This document shows, in pieces, positions 53,007 to 64,000 of a stretch of DNA of 64,000 nt. The notes beneath the pieces are model-generated. The model had not been told where the DNA came from and ran no database searches. It saw only the letters and a list, made by a program, of their open reading frames with translations. The position numbers were made by a program, and so were the translations under genes. Position 1 is the first letter of the stretch. Every line of letters starts with the position of its first letter. Location: positions 20,493,761 to 20,557,760 of the forward strand of contig CM055104.1 of the NCBI GenBank assembly GCA_029204225.1, given 5' to 3'. The stretch is from Diphasiastrum complanatum (lineage: Eukaryota > Streptophyta > Lycopodiopsida > Lycopodiales > Lycopodiaceae).

Positions 53007-54096
53007 TGTTGGATTTATCTCCTCTACTCTCCTAAATCCCATTTTATTCTACCTCCATTCATGCTGCATTTTAACTCACGTTGTCGCACAATCTGCATAT
53101 TTACATGTAAAATAAGACAGACGAATAAAACGCGACTGTCTGCATAAATACAAGTAAATTCTCACAGGCGAAGAAAAGACGAAATCTTTACCAACGTTCA
53201 TCTTAGCAAAAGCTGACGTCACGGCCCTTTTCACGCTCACCCCATGCAACTGTGCTAACAAACTTGACAACAACAACAGCCACCCACGATATTCTACAGA
53301 CAGCACATCCACTTTGTACTTTCTTCATCTGCACACCTGTAACATTGTACATATATATTAAATATCATTTGCATATTCAGTTTGATAAGAGAGATCAAAA
53401 GAACAAGTGTGTGTAAATATAGCATCAGAAGCTTATCAGAGACACAGACGAAGTAGATGCCTTGCGCATTGATTCTTTATTTGTCAGTAATAGATTCATT
53501 CCTTTTACAGATTGAATTAGCTTTGTAGAGCACGCGATTTCGTCCGCTATTGTGCTCTACCACATTATTGACATGTATATTTGTTATACTTAATCTGATA
53601 ACAGCTCTTTGTTCTGCGTTCAGATTTGTGTCAACATTGCTATGCTTATTCTTCATTATGTCTGACTTTTCTTGTTGCTCAATCTGATAATCTATTTAGC
53701 GAGTTATTATTAGTCTAGCTGTTGACGACTAATATTTAGTCTCGCCTTTCGTGAATCATTCGCGACTGATTATCAGTCCAGCTCCTCACGAATCATTTGC
53801 GACTAATAGTTTGTCTGGCTGTTTGCGACAAATTATTCTTCTGGTGTTTTTGTTAATGTTTGGCTACGTAATCAGAACGACCGTGATTTCTATCACTAAC
53901 GTTCTGTTCGTTTCTGATAGGCGTAGTCATGCTTATGGAAAGAAGTACTATAGCTCATTCCCCTGCACGCACAAACACATTCCGTTTGAGTTCGTTTCTC
54001 GTTCGAGTTTCGAGTTCGCTTCTTTCTCATGTTCGTTTTCTTTTCGAGCTAATTATTTTTCGTCTCTCACACTCACACATCCTCTTTCTTCCAACA
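53007..54096. repeat. Solo LTR inserted in Copia C8 RNase H
   Basis: The 1090-base segment starts TGTTGGA and ends TCCAACA, a perfect 7-base terminal inverted repeat of TG...CA type. Flanks gcatc (53002-53006) and acatc (54097-54101) form a 5-base target duplication with one mismatch. On the minus strand the RNase H motif GYTD lies on one side and DANW on the other. No retroelement coding sequence lies inside. It contains a TATA-like catatatatta near 53348, a degenerate gcgactgatta repeat near 53720-53830, and a tagagcac/gtgctcta hairpin near 53526-53561. Confidence 0.8.
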
Positions 54097-54101
54097 ACAT
54101 C

Positions 54102-54940
54102 TGTGTATCCATGAAGTGTATGGATATCGGATGGATCAACCTCTCCATAGCATATGCATAGGTCGATAGTAGCTTGTACATACTTGATTACTCTTAGGAG
54201 AGCTTTCTAGTGGATCATGCCAGTGTTAGCCATGTATTGGCTTAAAGAGTTGACAATGTATGCAAGATCAGGCATGTTGGAGATCACTGCATACATCAGG
54301 GATCCGATAATCAACTGATATGGATATCCCTTCATTTCGCCTTTCTCCTCATCGATTTGAGGACATTGCTCTTTCGATAATTTTAAAACTGGATCCATAG
54401 GATTATGTACAAGCTTGCAATTCGTTAAATTGAATTTTGATAGTAAATTGTAAAAGTAACTCTTTCGAGTGATATAGAGAAGTCTTTTGCTTTTGTCTCT
54501 ATGGATTTGGATCCTGAGACAATAATGTGCCTCTCCCATATCTGTCATCTCAAACTCTTGGGATAGCACCCTCTTGGTGTCTTTTGTTAGTTCAATATTG
54601 TTGCCAAAAAGCAACATATTATCCACAGTGTGATGATGACTAAGAATTGTCAGACAACCTTGAAATAAACATTATAGTATGTAGAGCTTGGTTCAAATCC
54701 ATGATCGATCAAACACATCCTCCTTGACAATGCTAGCCCTCATCTCGATTCCTCTAGTAATTATTTCCTTTGCAACAACCGAAATGGAGTTCCTTCTTCT
54801 TGCCTTTCCTTTTTGCCAGGAGGAGTGACAAATTCTCCGGTTGATGGGCCTGTTGTCTGTCCATGCACTGGAACTGAAGACCCAATAGAATCAACCTCCA
54901 CGCTCTCCAACATGTACCCACCTTTGTTGAGAACATCAAC
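54102..54940 (-). pseudogene. Copia C8 linker, RT end and RNase H start
   Basis: The long open piece (54207-54626) reads VDNMLLFGNNIELTKDTKRVLSQEF, MTDMGEAHYCLRIQI, GSLMYAVISNMPDLAYIV and LSQYMAN, the C-terminal half of Copia RT. The catalytic YVDD is decayed to TVDN. RNase H begins past a stop (KALLRVIKYVQ, LHGYTD) and is cut at 54101. Further right a Pro/Ser linker resembling the integrase-RT spacer is readable to about 54940, out of frame. The RT N-terminal half is deleted. Confidence 0.8.
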
Positions 54941-55503
54941 CTCCTCCTAGTTAAGAGATGTTCTAGTACTCACACACCATTTACCTTCATTTTTTGACGG
55001 TGGCACTACTATGCTCTTGTTTGGCTGCCATGTGTGAGTAACATTTGATGGGGAAAACCACATAAATTGCATTGTTTCGACACTACTATGTCGACACCTA
55101 CCAAAAAAACTAGGAGCAATAATTGTTTCTGCAGTTCTTCTAGATGCAAGTAATTCAGCACATTTCTTTCTACCATCCACCATTCCATGCAAATTATCTT
55201 GTTGCATTTAGGAATTCACTGGATTGCCCACATGGTCTTGTGAAGATCTCTCTCCACAATGTTGCGCGATAATTGTAGGTGATGTTTGATGATTCGTTCA
55301 CGATGAGGCACTTCCACCTGAGTAGTAGACTGTCTTAGGAGAATAATCCAACAGTTATAAGTGGACCTTTGTGAAAGATCTATTGAAAGTTGTGATCTTC
55401 ACAGACTAATAAGTAAGCTCAAGTAGACACTTTGAAGAAGATGAATTATTATAAACTGGATGTGTCCAACAACATTTCTTGGTTACAAAAGGGTACTAGA
55501 AGT
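54941..55503. other. Unassigned DNA between C8 and C6
   Basis: An 86-codon minus-strand frame (54947-55207) continues from the C8 linker region but has no recognised domain; it may be decayed integrase-side DNA. Nothing else is visible up to the C6 LTR. Confidence 0.4.
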
Positions 55504-56131
55504 TGTTAGGATCTTATTTTTTCTAGAATTTTATGAACAATTAATGGATGGAGTAGTAACTCAATGGATTTGAATTTGATCCAAGACATGGTAGACATTC
55601 AGTGGACACACGTGTGAAAGTACGGCCTCCCACAGTCTGAGTACTGTACACCAGACCTACATTCAATCCTATAATCATTAGTAATCACAAGTACTCAAAC
55701 GATTATGAACATAGAGAGCAATTGCACCATTATGAGAGAAAAAAACATGAAATTGCTTGATTGATTTTGGTGAGATAACATCACCTATATATACATGATC
55801 CATCACGGTTTTGGGCAGGTATGAGTAGCCCTAAACCTATCCCTAATGCTAATTTTGGTGGATCATTCATCCTTACCAAGTTAGGGTTGGAATCTTGGAG
55901 ATCCCTCAACAATGCAAAAATTACCAAAAATAGCTCCTATTTTTTCTCCCTTGTATCTAAGCATAATTTGGACTCATTCCAAAGGTTCTAACACTTAGGT
56001 CTACTTGAGAACATCCTTATGAATGGAATCCTATGCTATTTGGCACGTGTGACAAGCCACATCATGACCATCTAACTATTTACAAGTCATATGACCAAAA
56101 CTAGTCAAGCTAGAATTGTGAATTTTTAACA
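55504..56131 (-). repeat. 3' LTR of Copia C6
   Basis: From the CACACGTGTG palindrome (about 55607) to 56131 it is almost identical to the 5' LTR. The left 100 bases (from tgttagg at 55504) do not resemble the matching part of the other LTR. TGTTA at 55504 and TAACA at 56131 could be its inverted ends. Confidence 0.8.
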
Positions 56132-56145
56132 CTCCTCCTCACTAT

Positions 56146-57951
56146 CTAGCTTGGTTCAATCATTGCTTTACTAATCACTCCAAGTGATGATCTGAACTTC
56201 ATAAAAGGTGTCTTTTGAAGTGGTTTAGTAAGTAGATCAGCTACACATTCATTGCTTGGAACATGCTCCAAAGCAATCTCCTTGGCTTGCACCATTTCTC
56301 TCACAAAGTGATGGCATATCTCAATGTGCTTAGATCTTGCATGGAAGATTGGGTTAGATGCAAGGTGTTGGGATGATATATTGTCATTGTAGATGATTGG
56401 TGCCTCCTCTGAATCCATGATCTTTAGTTCCACCAATAATCTCTTGATCCAAAGTACCTCCTTTGTAGTGGTTGTCAAAGCTTTGTACTCGGCCTCGGTT
56501 GAAGATAGAGATATAGTTTCTTGCTTTTTTGAAAGCCATGAAACCACACCTTCTCCTATGAAAGTTGAATAGGCACTTGTTGATTTCCTATCCCTCTTGT
56601 CCCCTGCAAAATCTGAATCACTAAATGCATGAAGGTTAATCACATCTCCTCTATATAGAATCCCAAAATCCAATGTACCCGAGATGTATCTTAGAATCCT
56701 CTTAGCCTTTTTCCAATGGATATTCAATGGCTTTTGCATGGATTGGATCAACCTACATACACTAAAGCTAAGATCTGGTCTAGTTATAGTGATCCACATT
56801 AAGGAACCTATAAGTTGCCTAAACAATGTGATGTCCATGAAGGATCTTTCATCATCTTCATTTGGCACTTTTACATCTTGCTCCATTGGTGTGTCAACAC
56901 TTTTGCATACTTCCATCTTAAACTTCTTCAAAAGACTTTGAGCATAGTTTACTTGACTTATAAAGATAAAATCAGACCCTCTAAGTACTTCTATGCCTAA
57001 GATGAAGTGAAGACACCCTAGATCTACCATCTTGAACTCTAAGGATAGATCTATCTTGATTTTTTCAATACCATCAACACTATTTCCACTAATGATGATG
57101 TCATCTACATAAATGAGTAAAAGTACAATACCAACATCATCAAACTTAATGTAAAGAGTGGGATCATATTCACTTTGAACAAAAGAAAGTGAAATAAGAT
57201 AGCAATGTAGTCTTGAATTCCAAGATCTCGAGGCTTGCTTCAAGCCATAGATGCTTCTTTGGAGATGGCATACTTTGTTCTCCATTCCATGCTTGATGAA
57301 CCCTTGTGGCTGCTCCATATAGATATCCTCTTCCAAAAAACCATTCAAGAAAGCATTAGAGACATCCATTTGACATAGAATCCATCCAAAATGTGATGCA
57401 AGTGCAATGATTAGTCTTATTGTGACCATCTTGGCCACGGGTGCAAAAGTTTCCTCATAGTCTATCCCTCTCTCTTGAGCATAACCTTTTGCAACTAATC
57501 TTGCTTTATGTTTGTTAACACTCCCATTTGCATTCAACTTAATCTTGAAGACCCACTTGCATCCTATTACATTCCTTTGAGGTCTCTCAACAAGCAACCA
57601 AGTTTCATTCTCAATCAAGGCATCATACTCATCCAACATAGCTTTATACCATTCTTTGGAGTTCAATGCATCTTCAACATTAGACGGTTCTTCAAAACTA
57701 GATAAAGCATAAGAAGTGGATGAGATACCCTCAACTTGCTGTCCTTTGCCTTGATATGTGAGCCTTGATGGCTCCACTTTTGCCCTTGAAGATCTCCTTG
57801 GTGTGATAGGTGGGTTTGGTGCTTGCTCCTCCATGAGCTCCTCCTCAAAACCAAGATCTTGCTCCTCGGCCATCTTCTTCTTGATTGTTGGAGCACTTGA
57901 GCCTTCTTGCAATATGATGTTCATCAAAGATGACATCCCTTGAAACAACAA
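56146..57951 (-). pseudogene. Copia C6 reverse transcriptase-RNase H (out of frame with gag)
   Basis: A 601-codon open frame. The linker (NPPITPRRSSRAKVEPSRLT) precedes the RT: CKWVFKIKLNANGSVNKHKARLVAKGYAQ, FAPVAKMVTIRLI, QMDVSNAFLNGFLEEDIYMEQP, RSIYGLKQASRSW, and catalytic LLLIYVDDIIISG. RNase H follows: SDSDFAGDKRDRKSTSAY, ISLSSTEAEYKAL, IYNDNISSQHLASNPIFHARSKHIEI and CVADLLTKPLQ, ending at 56146. All catalytic motifs are intact. Its apparent Met start lies inside integrase-linker coding and is not a true start. It overlaps the upstream frame by about 107 bases in another frame; a single-base indel near 57900 explains this. Confidence 0.9.
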
Positions 57952-60106
57952 ATTTGTTCAAGGATGGGAGATAGACTTTGTAGCCCTTGCTTGAGCTTGC
58001 ATATCCAAGCATGATCCCTCTTGTGGAAGATGGATCCTCCTTGGTTCTTGTTTCCAATGGCACATGCACATAACATATACACCCAAAAACTTTCAAGTGA
58101 TTAAGATTGGGTTTCTTTCCATACAACATCTCATAAGGAGTTTTGCCTTCAATTGCTTTGCAAGACACCCTATTCATCAAGTAGTTTGCACATACAAGAG
58201 ACTCACCCCAAAAGGATTTGGGCAAACAAGCATCTAATCTTAAAGCCTTAGAACATTCACATAATGTTCTATTCCTTCTTTCAGCAACTCCATTTTGTTG
58301 AGGAGTGTAAGGACAAGAAGTCTCTTTCTTGATCCCTTCCTCCTCACAAAAGGCCTTGAACTCATTGGAGATGAATTCTCCACCATTGTCACTTCTAAGA
58401 ATCTTGATGCTATGATTATGATGCTTTTCCACAAACAACTTGAACTTTACAAAAGTATCAAATACTTGAGACTTGAAGGAAAGTAAGAACACCCAACAAT
58501 ATCTTGAGTAGTCATCAATGAAGGTTAAAAACATGGATGAACCTCCATTAGATTTGGTGCTAGCAATGTGCACATCCGAGTGTATGAGTTCAAGAGGATG
58601 AGATGACTTTGTGATGGAGTTAGGAAACACCTTCTTATGTGCATTGGATAAGGCACAAGCTTCACAAACCTTGTCTTCCTTCCCAATAGACCTTGGTAGG
58701 CCTAAAGCATACTCCTCCTTGATCATAGCCTCCATGGAACCCGAGTTGACATGTCCAAGTCTTTTGTGCCATAAAGTAAAGGTAGATATCTTGTTCTTCT
58801 CGGCCAACATGACAACATTAGTATCCACAAATGCATCCAACTTATAAAGTTTGCCAAGTCTAGTGCCCTTAGCCACTATCTTACCCTTCTTCTTGATGAA
58901 ACATTCATTTGAAGCAAAGTCAACATTGAAACCATTGTCTACCATTTGGCCAACACTTAGTAGATTCTTTGTTATTGTAGGAATGTACAAAACACCTTCT
59001 ATGTTGATCTTTTTGGAAGATCCTAAGCAAAGGGGAATGCTACCAACTCCTTCAATCTTACAAGCTTCATCATTTGCTGTATAGATAGACTTTATAGGTC
59101 CATCATAAGATAAGAGAGAAGAGAAAAACTCCCTTTTACTAGTCATGTGTGAACTAGCACCCGAGTCAATCCACCAAGGATCTTCTCCTTTGAAGCTTGT
59201 TGAAGAAAATATGGACATCATGAGAGAGTCCTCATGTGAACTCTCCTCATCCTCCTCTTTGCTCATGTTGGCTTGGCTTTGATCTTGCTTCCTCTTGAAG
59301 CATTCCGAGGCATAATGCCCCATCTTGCTACAATAGTAGCACTTCACCTTTGATTTGTCCTTCTTGACTTTGGTGGTTGATGGAGATGCCTTTGGGGGTC
59401 CTTCTTGATCCTCAAGCTTTGTAGACTTCTTGAATGTTGATCCTTTGCCTTTGGACTTGCCTTTGCCTTTGGTGAAGAGAGCTTGGTCATCTCCACCTTG
59501 GATGGAAAGCCTATCCATCCTCTCTTGCATTTGGCTCCTTCTTGATTCCTCGGCCATGAGTGTGCCTTGGAGTTCTTCAAGTATGGGTAGCTTACCCATA
59601 ATTGCATATCCCTGAACCAAATTGTCAAATTCAAAGCTTAGTCCATTCAATATGAGTTGAACAAGCTCTTCATCCTTGATAGAGTCACCTATAAAGGCTA
59701 GCTCTTTGTTCAATTCCTTTACTCTTAGGACAAAAGTATGTGCACTCTCTCCTTTCTTTTGATAGCTTCTATAGATTTGATTCTTCAAAGCTAACATTCT
59801 AGTTTGGTTCTTGGATTCATAGACCTTTTGCAAAGTCTCCCAAGCATCTTGAGCTGAAGTACAATCTCTTACCTCTCTTAAGAGTTCATTTGCAACATTC
59901 ATTTTTATGCAATGTAGTGCAACATTGCACCTCTTGATGTATTTGGCTTTTTCTTGAGGATGAATAGGTTCACCCTCCTTACCATTTACAATTTCCATCA
60001 GATCTTGCATGATCATGATAGATTCCATTCTAACTTTCCATATGGAATAGTTAGTTTTGTTGAGCCTTTCATTAGTATCCAAAAGATATGCATTTATAGA
60101 TGCCAT
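57845..60106 (-). CDS. Copia C6 gag-protease-integrase polyprotein
   Basis: A 753-codon open frame from ATG 60106. Gag occupies about residues 1-200 (TNYSIWKVRMESI, KMNVANELLREV, AWETLQKVYESKN), followed by a basic linker. The zinc knuckle CYYCSKMGHYASEC lies near residue 255 and the protease WWIDSGASSHMT near 315. Pre-integrase reads LWHKRLGHVNSGSM, then integrase with Asp in LIHSDVHIA, Asp in LRSDNGGEF and Glu in [12 protein letters not shown] (DDE intact). The C-terminal region is SFWGESLVCANYLMNRV and LKVFGCICYVHVPLE. The frame leaves the normal path after DEHHI near 57905 and ends 20-odd residues later. In an intact element RT would continue here without a stop. Confidence 0.93.
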   Translation of the reverse strand: MASINAYLLDTNERLNKTNYSIWKVRMESIMIMQDLMEIVNGKEGEPIHPQEKAKYIKRCNVALHCIKMNVANELLREVRDCTSAQDAWETLQKVYESKNQTRMLALKNQIYRSYQKKGESAHTFVLRVKELNKELAFIGDSIKDEELVQLILNGLSFEFDNLVQGYAIMGKLPILEELQGTLMAEESRRSQMQERMDRLSIQGGDDQALFTKGKGKSKGKGSTFKKSTKLEDQEGPPKASPSTTKVKKDKSKVKCYYCSKMGHYASECFKRKQDQSQANMSKEEDEESSHEDSLMMSIFSSTSFKGEDPWWIDSGASSHMTSKREFFSSLLSYDGPIKSIYTANDEACKIEGVGSIPLCLGSSKKINIEGVLYIPTITKNLLSVGQMVDNGFNVDFASNECFIKKKGKIVAKGTRLGKLYKLDAFVDTNVVMLAEKNKISTFTLWHKRLGHVNSGSMEAMIKEEYALGLPRSIGKEDKVCEACALSNAHKKVFPNSITKSSHPLELIHSDVHIASTKSNGGSSMFLTFIDDYSRYCWVFLLSFKSQVFDTFVKFKLFVEKHHNHSIKILRSDNGGEFISNEFKAFCEEEGIKKETSCPYTPQQNGVAERRNRTLCECSKALRLDACLPKSFWGESLVCANYLMNRVSCKAIEGKTPYEMLYGKKPNLNHLKVFGCICYVHVPLETRTKEDPSSTRGIMLGYASSSKGYKVYLPSLNKFVVSRDVIFDEHHIARRLKCSNNQEEDGRGARSWF

Positions 60107-60904
60107 CTAGTCTCCTAATCAAGGACTTGACACAAATGAAGGTTACTTCTATTGATTTGATTGAAGGTCTACCTTATCCCACTTCTTAGGGACCTGAAAA
60201 GATCAGTAATAGACTTCCTATAAAGATCTAAGAATGATCTCTAACAAAATCAAATCATAGAATACTAGAAACAATGCACTTGCTTGATTGAAGTAGACAA
60301 TACTAGTAGAATTGCCCCTCTTTCTATAAAGAACATTAAAGCTTCCAAATGATCTGATCAAGAGTGAATTTCAGCAACCTAATATACTTCCAAAATCACT
60401 TGTAAAAGATCTAAATGGAACTTAATGAGGATGCAACACAATCTACTATCCAATCACAAGCAAAAAATGATCAAAATTGATGAAAAATTGATCTAATTTG
60501 GTGCATAAGTCAAGCAATGGTTGGACTGAACCTAAATCACTTTAGGAGGTGCCTACTACACCTTAGAACAGCCTTGAAGAGTCCCCAAAACTCTAATCTT
60601 CCCTCTCCTTGAATGCTAGAAAGCCTCCTCTATGAAATCACCTCCAAAACTCGCTTAGAAATCAATGCTTGGAGCAAGCAAAACTTGCTATCTTGGTAAT
60701 GTGAATTGAATTCAACTTTGCTTCTGGTTTTAGACACCTAAACACCTGCAAATGAAGTCACACAACACCAATCTCCAATGTATTTGACTCACTTTGAGTT
60801 CAAGAATCAATACTAGATGCTAAGATCCAATCTACACAAGATTTAGATCAAAAATTGTGATCAAATTGAATGAAAACCAAGGATTTAGCTCATTTCAGCC
60901 TTTA
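60107..60904 (-). other. Untranslated leader of Copia C6
   Basis: About 800 non-coding bases between the primer site and the gag ATG. No long open frame. Similar leader lengths are seen in C1 and C3. Confidence 0.7.
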
Positions 60905-60917
60905 GGCTCTGATACCA
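60905..60917 (-). other. Primer-binding site of Copia C6
   Basis: Plus-strand ggctctgatacca is the exact complement of TGGTATCAGAGCC and directly abuts the LTR start at 60918. Confidence 0.93.
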
Positions 60918-61600
60918 TGTAAAAATTACAGCAAATAAGGATCCTAAAACACTTGAAATGATGAGGAAAACAATAGATTATGATTTCATAAGATTAGCAC
61001 AAGTTGAACCATCAAAATCCATCAAAAACCTATGCTTGAACCTCACTAAATGGCCCAAATCCTTGAAGAAGGCTTCACACGTGTGAAAGAACGGCCTCCC
61101 ACAGTCTGAGTACTGTACACCAGACCTACATTCAATCCTATAATCATTAGTAATCACAAGTACTCAAACAATTATGAACATAGAGAGCAATTGCACCATT
61201 ATGAGAGAAAAAAACATGAAATTGCTTGATTGATTTTGGTGAGATAACATCACCTATATATACATGATCCATCACGGTTTTGGACAGGTATGAGTAGCCC
61301 TAAACCTATCCCTAATGCTAATTTTGGTGGATCATTCATCCCTACCAAGTTAGGGTTGGAATCTTGGAGATCCCTCAACAATGCAAAAATTACCAAAAAT
61401 AGCTCCTATTTTTTCTCCTTTGTATCTAAGCATAATTTGGACTCATTCCAAAGGTTCTAACACTTAGGTCTACTTGAGAACATCCTTATGAATGGAATCC
61501 TATGCTATTTGGCACGTGTGACAAGCCACATCATGACCATCTAACTATTTACAAGTCATATGACCAAAACTAGTCAAGCTAGAATTGTGAATTTTTAACA
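60918..61600 (-). repeat. 5' LTR of Copia C6
   Basis: A 683-base LTR with ends tgtaaaaatt and aatttttaaca, an imperfect inverted repeat. TTCACACGTGTGAA lies at 61074-61087 and a second G-box, gcacgtgtga, near 61513. On the minus strand it lies upstream of the leader and would act as the promoter. Confidence 0.9.

Positions 61601-64000
<2,400 letters not shown>

Larger units (their letters stand above)
55504..61600 (-). mobile_element. Nearly intact Ty1/Copia element C6
   Basis: Right to left: 5' LTR (60918-61600), primer site, about 800 bases of leader, a gag-protease-integrase frame of 753 residues, an RT-RNase H frame of 601 residues, and 3' LTR (to 56131). The two LTRs differ at only about five sites over their shared 525 bases, so this is the youngest element here. 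One frame change separates the two coding halves. The outer LTR ends do not match and no target duplication was found (flanks gaagt and gattg), so the left end is rearranged. Confidence 0.92.

Noticed and set aside
54947-55207. 86-codon minus-strand frame as a gene
   Set aside because: No recognisable domain; it continues from decayed Copia linker DNA.
57845-57951. Programmed ribosomal frameshift between integrase and RT of C6
   Set aside because: Plant Copia elements normally encode one continuous polyprotein. The shift lies in a variable linker without a visible slippery heptamer, so a mutation is the simpler reading.

Overview
The window is nuclear DNA of a land plant. It holds one host gene, a four-exon F-box gene with long introns, surrounded by plant-type LTR retrotransposons. 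These are Ty1/Copia elements with a tRNA-iMet primer site of the TGGTATCAGAGC type, and Ty3/Gypsy relics. One plant-type LINE is also present. Two long (TC)n microsatellites and much unassigned A+T-rich intergenic DNA make up most of the rest. No prokaryotic, organellar, tRNA, rRNA or CRISPR feature was seen. The taxon cannot be fixed from the sequence; a large-genome plant, possibly seed-free or a gymnosperm, is only a guess.

Layout. 0.7-3.5 kb: decayed Copia element C1 (+). 3.5-13.1 kb: Copia C2 (+), split in two by a 6.2-kb Copia C3 (-) that has both LTRs and a near-perfect 5-bp target duplication. 13.1-14.6 kb: Gypsy relic G1 (protease to pre-RT). 14.6-18.6 kb: non-coding DNA with two minus-strand Copia LTRs, each beside a primer site. 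19.0-21.5 kb: Gypsy G2 (RT-RNase H) with a 3' region rich in GAACCTTC palindromes. 21.5-22.9 kb: unassigned coiled-coil ORF. 24.2-28.2 kb: Copia C4 (+), internally deleted, with RT motif YVDK. 29.6-33.2 kb: Gypsy G3 (-), RNase H and integrase, split by a Copia-derived insertion C5. 35.3-40.5 kb: F-box gene. 41.7-46.6 kb: full-length but dead LINE with target duplication and poly(A). 48.7-50.0 kb: Copia C7 gag fragment related to C2. 51.1-52.1 kb: Gypsy G4 integrase tail with a 46-bp tandem array. 52.6-54.9 kb: Copia C8 (-) split by a 1.09-kb solo LTR. 55.5-61.6 kb: Copia C6 (-), the youngest element, broken by a single frameshift. 61.6-64 kb: unassigned DNA with a (TC)59 tract.

The strongest observations are structural. 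There are three reconstructable nesting events: C3 in C2, the solo LTR in C8 RNase H, and C5 in G3. Each Copia LTR family shares a TTCACACGTGTGAA-type palindrome with a G-box core. The Gypsy 3' regions repeat a heat-shock-element-like GAACCTTC palindrome. Catalytic residues are lost in several polymerases and in one integrase. I found no convincing previously undescribed multi-gene system. The best candidates for novelty are the coiled-coil ORF next to G2, the non-autonomous C5 derivative, and the shared regulatory palindromes.
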